NCBI RefSeq assembly: GCF_000002875.2 | Contig: NC_009391.2 | Location: forward strand, 124,001 to 188,000 | DNA length: 64,000 nt | Source: Leishmania infantum JPCM5 | Lineage: Eukaryota > Euglenozoa > Kinetoplastea > Trypanosomatida > Trypanosomatidae | Direction of reading: 5' to 3' | Part shown: in pieces, positions 26,195 to 35,652 of the stretch | Layout of the letters: each line of letters begins with the position of its first letter | How positions within the stretch are numbered: position 1 is the stretch's first letter | Notes under the pieces: generated by a model | Databases searched by the model: none | What the model saw: only the letters and a program-made list of their open reading frames with translations | Told to the model about the DNA's origin: nothing | Position numbers and translations under genes: made by a program

Positions 26195-28951
26195 TTAGCC
26201 CGGCGGCCCGGCCGGTTGCTGCCCCTCCGGCGGGCGCTCGCGCTGCTTCGCAAGGTAGTCCTCCTTTAGGCGGTTCGATGGCACGGGCACACGGGCAGCG
26301 AGGTAGTCCTTGAGGTTAAACGGACGGTGCCACTGCTTGAAGAAGGGGTGCTCGAGCAGCTCCTGCGCCGTCGGCCGCTGCGAAGCTGTCGGCAGTGTTG
26401 CCAGTCGGCAGAAGTCCGCGAAGACGGTGCCCAACGGAACAGCGCGGTGTTTGTTGAACTGCAATACGTCCACCGGCTTATCCATCCGCGACACGCGGTC
26501 GAACTCGTCGATGACGTCCTTGAGGTCATAGGGGTACTCGCCCACCGCGAACTCTGCGAGGGTGACGCCAACGGCCCAGATGTCAGCGGGCTTGCCGTAC
26601 GGCTCGCCGCGCTGGCGTTCGGGGCTCATGTACTTGTCGGTGCCGCAGCAGTCCCCGGCGTCGTCTGACGACGACGACGATGGGTTGAGACCGCTTCTGC
26701 CCCTTCGGGTAGCGTCCCATTCGCCGGGGCCCTCCTCCGACGATGTCGACTCCGCCTCCAGCACATCCATGCCATCGCGCTGCGCCAGCAGGCTGTTTGT
26801 GGTGCTGCTGAACACCAACCCCTCTGCAGAGCTCCCCATCTCGGGCGGGGTCGTGCCGACCATGCCGCTGCCGAGCTGGCCGCTGATGCCTGCGCCGATG
26901 CTGCCACGTTGAGCGTGCCAGACGAACGGCGCACGACGGCCACGTGCGCCTGTCAGTGGCAAAACTGTAAGCGACGGTGACTGCAGTGGCGTGATAGACT
27001 GCGCCGGGGCGACGGAGGGGGGTGGCACGTAGGTCAGCATGTCGTTCTTGATGCCGAGGCCGGTGCTGTCACAGCGCTGCGACAGCCCAAAGTCGCTGAG
27101 CTTCACAACCCCGTGCTCATTCACAAGGACGTTGCCGGGCTTGATGTCTTGATGGATGTAGCCGCGGGAGTGCATGTCGCGGACACCGCGCAGCAGCTGC
27201 TCCCCGACGACGGCGACCAGGCGCTCTGTGACGCCAAGGGGTTCCTCGACGAGACCGCTGCCGTCGTCCGACTCCGAGTCGTCTGTGCCGCAGTCGCTCT
27301 TCACGGAGTACGAGTCGAGCAGAAGGCTGTCATTGCTGCCGTAGATATGCTTGTAGCCGCCGGTGAGGGGGTGGCACGGCACACCGCCGCTGCCGCATGC
27401 TATGCTGTCCACGTCGCTGCTACCGGTAGTGTCGACGACTCTTGATATGCACGGCCTCGGCGCCGACGGCGGTGCCCGCTCTGCGAGAGTACGCTGGGAG
27501 TCGAGCAGCTTAGGTGACGTGCTGGTGATGGACGGACGCCGCTCGGTGTCGCCGCCAGTACCGCTCCTGCCGACGCCAGCTGCCGAGGTATCCTTTAGAA
27601 AGCCCTCAGTAACCTGCGGTGCCTCGGGAGCGTCACAGAGGAGAGGCGGAACGGATGGGCTACCACCATGCACACTGCCGCAGCGGCCGCTATGGCCGCC
27701 GCCGTCACCGTCGTCCTGATCATCGTCGCCGGTGAGCAGACGGTGACGCTCTTGCTGCGACCCTCGCACCATCCGCGCATGCTGTTGTAGGCAGTCGGCG
27801 AGGTGATCGAGGCTGCCGTAGTGCATGAACTCCATCACAATGTCTAGCGCCGCCACCTCGGCGAGGAAGAAGGCATTGTAGACCTTGACCATGAATGGGC
27901 TGCGGTAAGTGAGGTGCAGCACCTGCAGCTCACGAACCACGATGCGCTGAAGCTGATTGATGCGACCGCTCGAGACGGCGCCGCTGCGCAGGAACGGCGA
28001 GGAGCAGCCCAGGCACAGTGGTGAGAGGTCCACCCGCTTCACGGCGAGGCGGCGGCCGGTGGGCTTGTGTATCGCGACGAACACCGTCGCCGAGGCGCCT
28101 TCACCGCAAGTCGTCGAGAGGATGTCGAGGTCACGTAGTCGAACCACGTTTGGCGGCAGCGGCGGGAACGACGTATTCTGAGTCGCCCCTGAGCCGCCCA
28201 TCATCGGGGCGGCGGCCGTCGTCGCCGTTGCTGCTGTCGTGGTGGTGCGGAAGCCACCAGGGTTTGTATGCCCGGACGGGCTGTCCACACGGCTTCCGGC
28301 AGTCGCTGAGGCGATACCGCCTCTATAGGTTGGTATATCGGCGTAGGGCAGCAGCAGACTGTTCGCCGTGTCGGTGTCTGTAAAGGCACCGGCATTCAAC
28401 ATGCCCCCTGCGCCGCCTGCGGCCGCAAAGGGGGGCGGTGAGGCCGTGTTCGTGGCACCAAGCGCCCCTGGCAGCCAACCGTTGCTCGCCTGACGCCGCA
28501 GCTGCGCGTGGCAGATGTTGCCACCACTGCCGCCAGAAGGCCGCCCAAGTGCGGTGGTGGAGTTGGGTGTGGCGACCTGCTGCTGCGCCGCTGCAGCGGC
28601 ACCACCGGTCACCATGCCGAAGCCAAGGTTTCGGGTAGGAGAAGCGTTGGTTTCTGTCACGTGATGCGAGCCAGGCAGCAAGCCGTCATGCGGCTGCGGC
28701 TGCTGATGTGGGGAGCCGCTCGCGCCGAGGAAGTGAGAGGTCGCAGTGTTTTCGCACACCGTGCCCAGGAGCTGCGGCGGCGGCCCAGCGGCAGCACCGG
28801 CTCTATCGTGGTGCACGCCGAGGGGGCTTGGGAGCGCCAGCCGCTGGCTGTCCATCGAGTAAGTGATCGGGCTGAAGGGCGTGTCCATGCTGGTAGAGAA
28901 GAGAGTGAAAGACGCGTTCGCCGTGGTGTTGGCGCCCCCCCTCTTTCCCCC
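26195..28951 (-). CDS. MAPKK-like (STE7-type) protein kinase, catalytic C-terminal part, broken 5' by assembly gap
   Basis: The catalytic half of a MAP-kinase-kinase-like protein; it would phosphorylate a MAPK. After ~270 low-complexity residues the kinase domain has a glycine loop (GEGASATVF), lysine in RLAVKRVDL, and the MAPKK-like VRELQVLHLTYRSPF and MEFMHYGSLDHL. It also has GYIHQDIKPGNVLVN, KLSDFGLSQR, and GTDKYMSPERQRGEPYGKPA followed by DIWAVGVTLAEFAVGEYPYD. The catalytic-loop HRD is HQD. Two long inserts interrupt the domain: about 190 residues after the hinge region and about 150 between DFG and the APE-like SPE. It ends with a short basic tail. The frame runs without stop into the N-run at 28952. 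If read alone from the first ATG after the gap (28888), it is a complete 897-residue protein. It most likely continues into the frame on the other side of the gap. Confidence 0.85.
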   Translation of the reverse strand, partial: GGKRGGANTTANASFTLFSTSMDTPFSPITYSMDSQRLALPSPLGVHHDRAGAAAGPPPQLLGTVCENTATSHFLGASGSPHQQPQPHDGLLPGSHHVTETNASPTRNLGFGMVTGGAAAAAQQQVATPNSTTALGRPSGGSGGNICHAQLRRQASNGWLPGALGATNTASPPPFAAAGGAGGMLNAGAFTDTDTANSLLLPYADIPTYRGGIASATAGSRVDSPSGHTNPGGFRTTTTAATATTAAAPMMGGSGATQNTSFPPLPPNVVRLRDLDILSTTCGEGASATVFVAIHKPTGRRLAVKRVDLSPLCLGCSSPFLRSGAVSSGRINQLQRIVVRELQVLHLTYRSPFMVKVYNAFFLAEVAALDIVMEFMHYGSLDHLADCLQQHARMVRGSQQERHRLLTGDDDQDDGDGGGHSGRCGSVHGGSPSVPPLLCDAPEAPQVTEGFLKDTSAAGVGRSGTGGDTERRPSITSTSPKLLDSQRTLAERAPPSAPRPCISRVVDTTGSSDVDSIACGSGGVPCHPLTGGYKHIYGSNDSLLLDSYSVKSDCGTDDSESDDGSGLVEEPLGVTERLVAVVGEQLLRGVRDMHSRGYIHQDIKPGNVLVNEHGVVKLSDFGLSQRCDSTGLGIKNDMLTYVPPPSVAPAQSITPLQSPSLTVLPLTGARGRRAPFVWHAQRGSIGAGISGQLGSGMVGTTPPEMGSSAEGLVFSSTTNSLLAQRDGMDVLEAESTSSEEGPGEWDATRRGRSGLNPSSSSSDDAGDCCGTDKYMSPERQRGEPYGKPADIWAVGVTLAEFAVGEYPYDLKDVIDEFDRVSRMDKPVDVLQFNKHRAVPLGTVFADFCRLATLPTASQRPTAQELLEHPFFKQWHRPFNLKDYLAARVPVPSNRLKEDYLAKQRERPPEGQQPAGPPG

Positions 28952-28962
28952 NNNNNNNNNTN
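28952..28962. other. Assembly gap (run of N plus one isolated N)
   Basis: Nine N at 28952-28960, then T, N. Coding frames on the two sides are not in the same phase across the gap as written, so its true length, or bases beside it, are probably wrong. Confidence 0.99.
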
Positions 28963-28964
28963 TG

Positions 28965-31796
28965 TCATGTGCGCGTGTTGCCCGACCCGCCGCCGCCGCC
29001 GTGGTACGCATGGGGCGAGTACCAGTCGGAGCCGGTTGTGTTCGGTGTCATGGGGCCTAGTCCACCCGCGCCGCCGCCAGCACCCCCACCACCCCCGAGG
29101 TCATTGCCGCCGCCGGGACCGAGTAGTTGCATGCGCCCCACAAGGCCGCCGTTGCTGCTCACGGGCGAGTAGTTGGTCGCAGATCGCTGCGGGTGCAGCA
29201 GCTGTAGCGGTCGACTCCTGCTGCCACCACCACCAGTTCCGGTTGTGCTGCTGCCCATAAAACTGCCACAGGTGCAGCCTGGCCCGGCCGCTCCGCCAGT
29301 GGCGCTGCCGGCGTCGATGCGGGTCGGGTTGAGGAGAAGCATGTTACGCACCGTGAGGCATCCGTCCCGCGACACGCGGAACATCCCTGCGACGAGGGTG
29401 CGACGATCGTGTGAGATGCGCACGAGGCCGCCGCTTCGGGTGCTAGAAGAAAAGGTGTTCAGGTTCTGGGCTACGCTGCCATGTGCGCGGGCGAACGGGC
29501 CCGATCGAGCGGGTGTGGCCGGGGGGTTGCAGCCACTTCCGCGTGCGGGTCGATCTGCCATCGTGCTCGCCAAGTCGCTTGCGCTGCCGCTGTTCATGGT
29601 CATCCCCATGGACCGCGAATTCAGCGGAGGGGTAGTCAGCACTGAGGAGCAGGCACCGGCGCTGGCAGCAGCAGCGGCAGCCGAGGTGGCGGTTCGGCTC
29701 GCTGAAGAGGGCGGCGCAACTGATCCAGGAGAGGTCATCTCACCGCTTGTATCGTTCGCACTGACGGCGGTGCTGGGCGGCGCTGGGCCGACCGGAGAAC
29801 GAAGACGAAATAACAACGGCGGCGGTGCGCGGCGGCGCACTGTGCGAGCAGTCGCAGCAGCCCCGGACAGAGAAAGCGGGGACAAGACCCCGGCAACAGC
29901 ACCACCACCACCACCACCCATGCCAGTCACCGATAGACGCGCTGCGGAAGGCGGCTGAAGTCGGTTGGCACAAGCGGTGGAGGTCGCGGTGCTGAGCGAC
30001 GCCGCTGGCGCACTGCCACTGCCGAGGCTGCCGGCGCCGCAGTAGTTGGCGAACCCGCACAAGCTGCTGTTGCTTAACAGCGGCGTCGCGTTCGGTGTGA
30101 CAGCACCGCCAGCGGCAGCGGTGGAAGCGTAGCCGGCTTGAAACGATCCGTAGTGGAACATTGTCACACTCGACGGCGTCGAAACTGGTGCGATGGCTGC
30201 CGGGGTGGTGGCGCCCGCCGCGCTGTGGTGAGCCGCCGTCGATGCACCACTGCTGCCGGTGAGGCCCCCTTGGCTTTCACATGCGGCACGGTGCTGCTGG
30301 GCAGCGATAGGGTGGGCCGGCCGGCCAGATCGGAGCGGCGGTGAGGTTGTGGGCAAGACTGCCGGCAGCTTCACGTGCACAGGCGCGTAGGAGGCAGGAT
30401 TCATGGGCAAACGTGTCGCTGCCAACTCGTGCAAGTCTCGCCTGACCACCAGCGTGCTTAGTCGCTCTCCATCTGCGTCCTCCTCGACACCGCCGTCGCC
30501 GTGCGTCGGTAAGGCGGATGAGACGAGGGTCGAAGATAGTGGGCTGGGTGCGCCGGGTGTGCGCGGCAGAGGCGCAGGCGGCCGCTGCACCTGCCCGTGC
30601 AGGGGCTGGTTGGTTTGAGAGACAGAAGAGGCCGTCTGCGTCACTGACGTGGTGAGTGATCGATCCTCTTGTCTGCTGACAGCTGGTGTGATCAGCACGG
30701 GTCTCGTGGCGACGGTCAGAGAAGTCGTCGCTGGCGAGCTTGAAAAGAGTGATGGCGGGCGTCGCTTCTCACGGCGCGGCCCTGACAGGGCCGCTGTTGC
30801 CGCCTTCATCGAGCAGCTCGGCGGCGTGCCATCGCTCAGCGGCAGCATCAGCGACCCCGCTTGAGACGACAACGTCTCGGACCCCTTCATGGTGGTGCAC
30901 GCCGACAGCGTGTCAGGCAGCATCGTGCGAGGCAATCCTCTTGCTGCTGTGGTGGTGTTGGTGGAGGTGGCCGTCGTCATCATCGTTGTCAGGCCCCCAC
31001 TTGCGCTGGGCTGCTGCCCTGCAGAGCCCCGCGATACCGCATCTATAGCGACTTTTGCACTCTCCTTCGGTTGCAGGGAGTTCGACTGCGCCTTGAGCGG
31101 CGAGCTAGGAGTGGCGCTCCTCATGCCAGTCATGGTGAGTGTTGCGTCACTGCCCGCGTTTACAAGGGGCGAAGAGCTGTACCGCGCGGCGGTAGCGTCA
31201 ACGCCGCCCTCTGAGCTTGATTGGTCTTGCATTGGCGGAGCCGGCAGTGTGTCTTTCAGTACGCAAGTCTCAGTGATGTGCATGGAGATCGTCGACGCCG
31301 TTGCGGTGCTCGAAGAGGACGTTGCGCAGTCTGCCGCGCCATCGTGATCCAAGTGCGAAGTGGCGTCGGCGGCGTCGGGACTTCGACCCGTCAGCCGCTC
31401 TTCTGCGGCGGGAAGGAAAGGGGGAGAAGGACCAGGATCATTGCTGGCGTGCTCGCTGCGCTCGTGCGCTGTGGCATGGGGCACCCGCATCGATACAGCC
31501 CTGTCCTGCTGAGCTGCGTCAGGCCGCGTACAACTGTTGTGTTCTTCAGAGCATGATGGACTGGTGCCGGGTAGGCCATCAGCAGTCGGGTCTACGTATT
31601 GGAGAGGGCCGTCGCATGGCAGCAGTGATGAGACGAGCAGCCGCTGTTGTTGCTGCGCCAGTGCCGTCAAGGAGGACGACATTATCGCGGTTGATGACGA
31701 CCCGGTCGGCGGCGACGGCTCAGCGGACGCCGAAGAAACGGCCGTGGATGTCATGGTGGCAGCAGCGGTGGCGCTGTGGAGCTGTGAGCCAGACAT
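28965..31796 (-). CDS. Low-complexity N-terminal region, probably of the MAPKK-like kinase (split by gap)
   Basis: A 943-codon frame from MSGSQLHSATAAATM that is Ser/Thr/Ala/Gly/Pro-rich throughout and has no recognised domain. It ends ...GGSGNTRT with a TGA only 3 bp from the gap. The kinase frame starts on the other side in the same Gly/Asn/Thr-rich style. No polypyrimidine tract, acceptor or spacer separates them, unlike every other gene pair here. The simplest reading is one gene of about 1860 residues (26195-31796), with the stop an artefact of wrong phase at the gap. Frame start: the first ATG after a predicted acceptor at 31853-31854. Patches such as VRISHDRRTLVAGMFRVSRD and GCLTVRNMLLLNPTRIDAG near its C-terminal end look ordered. 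If it were a separate gene it would be a hypothetical protein. Confidence 0.7.
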   Translation of the reverse strand: MSGSQLHSATAAATMTSTAVSSASAEPSPPTGSSSTAIMSSSLTALAQQQQRLLVSSLLPCDGPLQYVDPTADGLPGTSPSCSEEHNSCTRPDAAQQDRAVSMRVPHATAHERSEHASNDPGPSPPFLPAAEERLTGRSPDAADATSHLDHDGAADCATSSSSTATASTISMHITETCVLKDTLPAPPMQDQSSSEGGVDATAARYSSSPLVNAGSDATLTMTGMRSATPSSPLKAQSNSLQPKESAKVAIDAVSRGSAGQQPSASGGLTTMMTTATSTNTTTAARGLPRTMLPDTLSACTTMKGSETLSSQAGSLMLPLSDGTPPSCSMKAATAALSGPRREKRRPPSLFSSSPATTSLTVATRPVLITPAVSRQEDRSLTTSVTQTASSVSQTNQPLHGQVQRPPAPLPRTPGAPSPLSSTLVSSALPTHGDGGVEEDADGERLSTLVVRRDLHELAATRLPMNPASYAPVHVKLPAVLPTTSPPLRSGRPAHPIAAQQHRAACESQGGLTGSSGASTAAHHSAAGATTPAAIAPVSTPSSVTMFHYGSFQAGYASTAAAGGAVTPNATPLLSNSSLCGFANYCGAGSLGSGSAPAASLSTATSTACANRLQPPSAARLSVTGMGGGGGGAVAGVLSPLSLSGAAATARTVRRRAPPPLLFRLRSPVGPAPPSTAVSANDTSGEMTSPGSVAPPSSASRTATSAAAAAASAGACSSVLTTPPLNSRSMGMTMNSGSASDLASTMADRPARGSGCNPPATPARSGPFARAHGSVAQNLNTFSSSTRSGGLVRISHDRRTLVAGMFRVSRDGCLTVRNMLLLNPTRIDAGSATGGAAGPGCTCGSFMGSSTTGTGGGGSRSRPLQLLHPQRSATNYSPVSSNGGLVGRMQLLGPGGGNDLGGGGGAGGGAGGLGPMTPNTTGSDWYSPHAYHGGGGGSGNTRT

Positions 31797-31852
31797 GAGC
31801 GGCACACCCTTTTGGCGAGAGCTCGGCGAGACGGAGAAACTCGCGCGCTGCG

Positions 31853-31922
31853 CTGATTCAAACAAGCGGGGCGAAAGAGAAACCGCGAGCACGCGCGTGA
31901 GAGATAGGAGGAGGAGGAGGGC
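31853..31922 (-). promoter_or_regulatory. Predicted spliced-leader acceptor for MAPKK-like kinase gene
   Basis: CCCTCCTCCTCCTCCTATCTCTC on the minus strand (31922 to about 31900) plus a second TTTCTCTTTC block. The first AG is at 31853-31854, 57 nt before the ATG at 31796. Confidence 0.5.
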
Positions 31923-31952
31923 GTGTGTGCGCGCGCGCACGACGCTTAGCTG

Positions 31953-31980
31953 TATAAATATATATATATATATATATATA
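31953..31980. repeat. (TA)n microsatellite
   Basis: Nearly uninterrupted TA dinucleotides with one AA interruption. A strong A/T island in otherwise GC-rich DNA. Confidence 0.9.
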
Positions 31981-32260
31981 GATGCCTGTATATATAGATT
32001 GGGTGGATGGATGGCTGCGATTTCTGTTGATAAGTCGGCTCTACCCGCTGCCTCCGTAGACCACGAGGAGGCGGACCAAAAAAAAAAGAGGTGGCCGCAC
32101 GCGCGCGCACACGCCACGAACGTCTTGAAGGGGAGCGGAGGGGAGGCTGCTAAGTGAGCGCAGCAGCAGCAGAGAGACCACACACAACAAAATAAAAGAA
32201 ACTCAATAAATAACGTCTTCAATAATGTAAGCGCGCGCGTCTGTATATCTGCGTGTCTAC

Positions 32261-32294
32261 TATATATGCATATATATATATATGTATGTATGTA
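32261..32294. repeat. TA / TATG microsatellite
   Basis: TATATATGCA followed by (TA)n and (TATG)n; a second A/T island 280 bp from the first. Confidence 0.9.
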
Positions 32295-32435
32295 TCGGTA
32301 TCTGAGTGTGCGCCCAGTGAACGGTGCGCCACCGCTGCCACGACGCGTAATGCAGCAGCAACAGTCCGTCTCTCGCTTCGCCTCTTCGTGAGCACCAATG
32401 TCGATGCTCGAGCGAACGCTTCGCCCTCTGTGCAA

Positions 32436-32479
32436 GGGGCCCGGGCCCCGGGGGTGGTGGTGGTGGTGGTGGTGGTGGG
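32436..32479. repeat. GC palindrome joined to (GGT)n trinucleotide repeat
   Basis: GGGGCCCGGGCCCC (32436-32449) is a perfect 14-bp palindrome. It is followed directly by a G-run and about eight GGT units. Confidence 0.9.
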
Positions 32480-34465
32480 TGAAGGGAGGGGAGGGGAATG
32501 TCTCTCTACCGTGTCGGATAGAAGCTACTGCAGTGCGCTCGTACCTTCACATGCACAGGCGCACACACACACACACACAGAGGCATAGAGACGCAGAGGC
32601 AGTCACAAACGCATCGACAAGCTCGGCGAGGGGAGAGACGAGGGAGCCAATATAGAAGCAGGAACGAAAGGAAAGGCGATGATGCGGAGGCGGGCGGTCT
32701 CCTCTCAAGCGAGCGCGAAAAGAGAGGGAAGGATTGGAGACGAGGCGGCGCACCCTCGCACACACGCGAAGAGCACAAGGAGAAAGAGAGAGGGGAAGAG
32801 AGAGCGAAAGCCTCCAGAGAAGGGCCTTCACTGCGCCGAACACACAAAGGCCCGCTAAAAGGAGGACGCGCCGTTTCCGTCACGTCGCACACACACGCAC
32901 ACGATTGTGTGCACACTGCCGTTGCCTTAATCAGCTCTCACCACGGATCGTCTTCAACCGAAAGCCAGGGGGTGGGGAGGAGGAACTTAGAGGTGGAGTG
33001 ATCCCGTGAGCCAGCGTGCTTTTCTGCCCACAGCCGCTGTGGTTCCAAGCAGTGCGGTGTCACCGCCTTGTAGCCGGAGGGGGAGGGGGGACGAGTGCAC
33101 GTATCTCTGCGTGTGCGTGCAACGTGAAAGCGGACGCGTTCCAAAAGGGTCCTGAGCGTGCTGGCGTGATCACGCTGGTGTGCTGCGTGGGGGCGGTGCC
33201 AGTGATGGCGGAGGTACAAGAAAGAGACGGTGCAAGGCTCTCAGGTGCTGATCGAAGTCAGAGAGAGGAGCGCTGGGGAGGCAACGGCAGCCATGATGAA
33301 GAAGCGCCGCCGCCCGCCACAGGTGATGTGAGCAAATGGTGGAAGAGACGAGAGTGAGGCCAAGCGCACACGCACGCGTCAGGGGCCGCGCAGAGAGAGA
33401 GAGAGGTGGAGGGTTGGGCACCCGAGAAAGCGCGCACTCACTTTCGCCACGAAACAAAAAGAGCGCCAACGTGCGACACCAGCGGGAACGCACTCGCGCG
33501 CGTCGTGTGCTACGGCTGGTGTCACATGCGTGTCCGCACATGGTGTGGGGAGAGGCACAGGCGGAAGTTGCGATCATAGGAGCGTTCAGTTGTTGCACTG
33601 CAGACCTCCTGCTTCGCTTGTGTGTGCGTCGTGCTCTTTCCGTCGGCGTGGATACAACCAACGCCGGCGTTGGAGTGGCCACGCAGACGCAGGGAGGGAG
33701 GGGGTAGTCAGTGCTTGTTGTTGGTGAGCATGGCCACAGAGGGAGCGGCGAAGAGAGCGAGATCAGCGAAGGACGACAAGAACGACCCTGAGAAGAAACT
33801 AACGCACGCACGTGGAAATGAACGGCAGGGGCGTGGCGGAGGAGAGGCAAGAGCGATGGCCAACACAGCCGCACGCATGAAAAACGAGCAGCAGGCAATA
33901 GGCAGACAGCGATGCGCTGTCGCGAGAGAAAACGCGGCGCGGAGAGAGGTAGCGAGAGAAGCGCACCCACCGGCGCATGGCACACACACACACGCACGAG
34001 AAGCCAAACCATAAGAATAGCGTACGTAAGGTAAGGGCCGAGGAAACGAAAAAAAAAAGGAAGGGGGTAGCAGGCTGCGCTGATGACGATAAGACGCGAG
34101 ACGGCCTCAGAGAATACGTGTGAGCATGTCGCACATCTTCCCCTGCTGTTGCACTCCATGTCTTTCCGCCTGCAGATGATGCGACGCTGTCGTTGAGCGT
34201 CGCAATGAAGGCTGCACTGCTCTCTCTCTCTTCGTCCTTTGCGCGCTTCCTTCTTCCCCTCGCTCAGCGCATCCGCTCACGCGGGCGGAGGCAAGCGTGT
34301 ACGCGTCTGTGAGTGTGTGTGCGTGTTCGAGGGAAGGGGGACAATGAGCGGTGAAACCCTCATGCGAGTTATGCGCGTGCTGTACCCGCGGACATTGCCC
34401 ATCCGCTTCTGCCTCTGCACAGGTCTCCCTCTCCCTCCATCACTCACGGGTGCACCCATCCTGCT

Positions 34466-35566
34466 CTACGGGCGACGGAACGCCTCCATCCACACCGCGT
34501 AGTCCTCCATCATGGCACTGGCGGTACAGTACATGCCGGCCCCAGGGCCGGAGATGGTCACGACGCCGAGGTAGTCCGTCCACACAGACACGGCGCTCGT
34601 CGTACCGTCCATATGGTACAGCGGATGCTCCGGGCCCAGCAGCATCGGTTTGACGGAGCACGTCAGACGCTCGTGCAGCGGCCGTGTACGTGACTGCGCC
34701 TCTTCTTCCTCCGCCGCTGACGACTTGGGTGCACAAGACGACGTCGCCGCCCCCTCCATCGCAGCGCTCACCACGTGGCGGTAGCGCAGCCCCTTCGCCC
34801 TCGCGTCCTGCAGCATTTCCGGCGTGAGAGTGTCGATGCCCGTCACCGGGATGGTCGAGCGGCTCGGCTGATGACCGAACGCGATGGCGACCATCACGAG
34901 CAGCTTCACGAAGGCATCTTGGCCGGCGACATCGTTGGTGGGGTCCGCCTCTGCGTAGCCCAGCTCCTGCGCCTTCTTCAGCACCTCTTCAAACGTCTTC
35001 TCCGGGTGCTCGCGCAGCTCTGTGAGGATGTAGTTGCTCGTGCCGTTGACGATGCCCTCGATCTTGCGCACTTGCTGGACGTGGCACATGTTCTGCAGCG
35101 TCTTGATGATCGGGACGCCGGCAGCAACCGTCGCCTCAAAGCCGACATACACCCGCGTCGCCGGAAACGACGATGTCGGGGTGCAGGAGGCGGCCAGCTC
35201 CTGCAGGGCAGCGCCATACCGGGCGAACATCACCTTGTTGGCTGTTATCACCGAGCACCCATGCTCCACAATGGCACGCTGGAGGTACGTGAAAGCCGGC
35301 TCTTCACCCACCGTCGCCTCGAAGATGACCTGCACGTCAGCGCGGAAGACGTCTTCGATGTCGTCCGTGAGCAACTTCGCATCGCTCGCGCAGCGGTCCG
35401 GCAAGACGCGACTTCTTTTGCGCAGGTCGCGCACGAGAATCTTTACGATGACGAGCTCCACGCCGCCAAGCCTCTGCTTGAGCTGCTCACGGCGCTGCTG
35501 CGCGATACTGTAAATACCTTGCCCTACGGTACCAAAGCCCAGGAGGGCAGCGCGAACGACCGTCAT
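34466..35566 (-). CDS. Homoserine dehydrogenase
   Basis: NAD(P)-dependent enzyme interconverting aspartate semialdehyde and homoserine, in the aspartate branch to threonine. The 366-residue product, close to yeast Hom6 in length, has an N-terminal Rossmann motif (LLGFGTVGQG, residues about 8-17) and TANKVMFARYGAAL. It also has the family signature KIEGIVNGTSNYIL (from about residue 168), then GYAEADPTNDVAGQDAFVKL carrying the conserved acidic residues and catalytic lysine (about 205-224). The C-terminal part has GPEHPLYHMDGT and VTISGPGAGMYCTASAM. No fused aspartokinase or ACT domain. The frame opens at a TTG (35581); the first ATG is 35566 (MTVVRAALLG), 43 nt after a predicted acceptor. No glycosomal or mitochondrial signal is evident. 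An Ala/Ser/Glu-rich insert (around SSAAEEEEAQ) sits in the C-terminal third. Confidence 0.93.
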   Translation of the reverse strand: MTVVRAALLGFGTVGQGIYSIAQQRREQLKQRLGGVELVIVKILVRDLRKRSRVLPDRCASDAKLLTDDIEDVFRADVQVIFEATVGEEPAFTYLQRAIVEHGCSVITANKVMFARYGAALQELAASCTPTSSFPATRVYVGFEATVAAGVPIIKTLQNMCHVQQVRKIEGIVNGTSNYILTELREHPEKTFEEVLKKAQELGYAEADPTNDVAGQDAFVKLLVMVAIAFGHQPSRSTIPVTGIDTLTPEMLQDARAKGLRYRHVVSAAMEGAATSSCAPKSSAAEEEEAQSRTRPLHERLTCSVKPMLLGPEHPLYHMDGTTSAVSVWTDYLGVVTISGPGAGMYCTASAMMEDYAVWMEAFRRP

Positions 35567-35608
35567 GCTTAGTGATGACAAGGATGATGCACGTGGCGAG
35601 TTGAGGTG

Positions 35609-35652
35609 CTTGAGCGGTTGCGTGCGTGTGTGTGTGTGTGGGGGGGGGGGGA
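35609..35652 (-). promoter_or_regulatory. Predicted spliced-leader acceptor for homoserine dehydrogenase
   Basis: A C-run (35652-35641), then (CA)n and GCAACCGCTCA, with the first AG at 35609-35610, 43 nt before the ATG. Confidence 0.45.

Larger units (their letters stand above)
31797..34465. other. Long intergenic spacer (2.7 kb) with A/T and GGT microsatellites
   Basis: No gene supported. From left to right it holds a splice acceptor, (TA)n at 31953-31980, a second TA/TATG repeat at 32261-32294, a 14-bp GC palindrome at 32436-32449 running into (GGT)n at 32450-32479, and (CA)n near 32561-32579. GA-rich blocks lie around 32766-32805 and 33391-33406. The left part is the kinase gene's 5' flank; the rest is presumably the homoserine dehydrogenase 3' UTR. 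A 329-codon Leu/Ser/Pro/Cys-rich frame (33170-34159, minus) is judged translated pyrimidine-rich UTR. Confidence 0.65.

Noticed and set aside
28965..28967. TGA next to the N-run as a true gene end
   Set aside because: Not rejected outright, but considered more likely a phase artefact beside the gap. The next gene would otherwise start with no spacer or splice signal.
29173..29958. 261-codon plus-strand frame opposite the MAPKK N-terminal region
   Set aside because: Antisense of low-complexity coding sequence; begins with ATG by chance, no domain.
33170..34159. 329-codon minus-strand frame with an ATG start in the homoserine dehydrogenase 3' flank
   Set aside because: Composition is Leu/Ser/Pro/Cys/Arg-rich from pyrimidine-rich spacer. 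It includes runs read from simple repeats, has no domain and no convincing acceptor.
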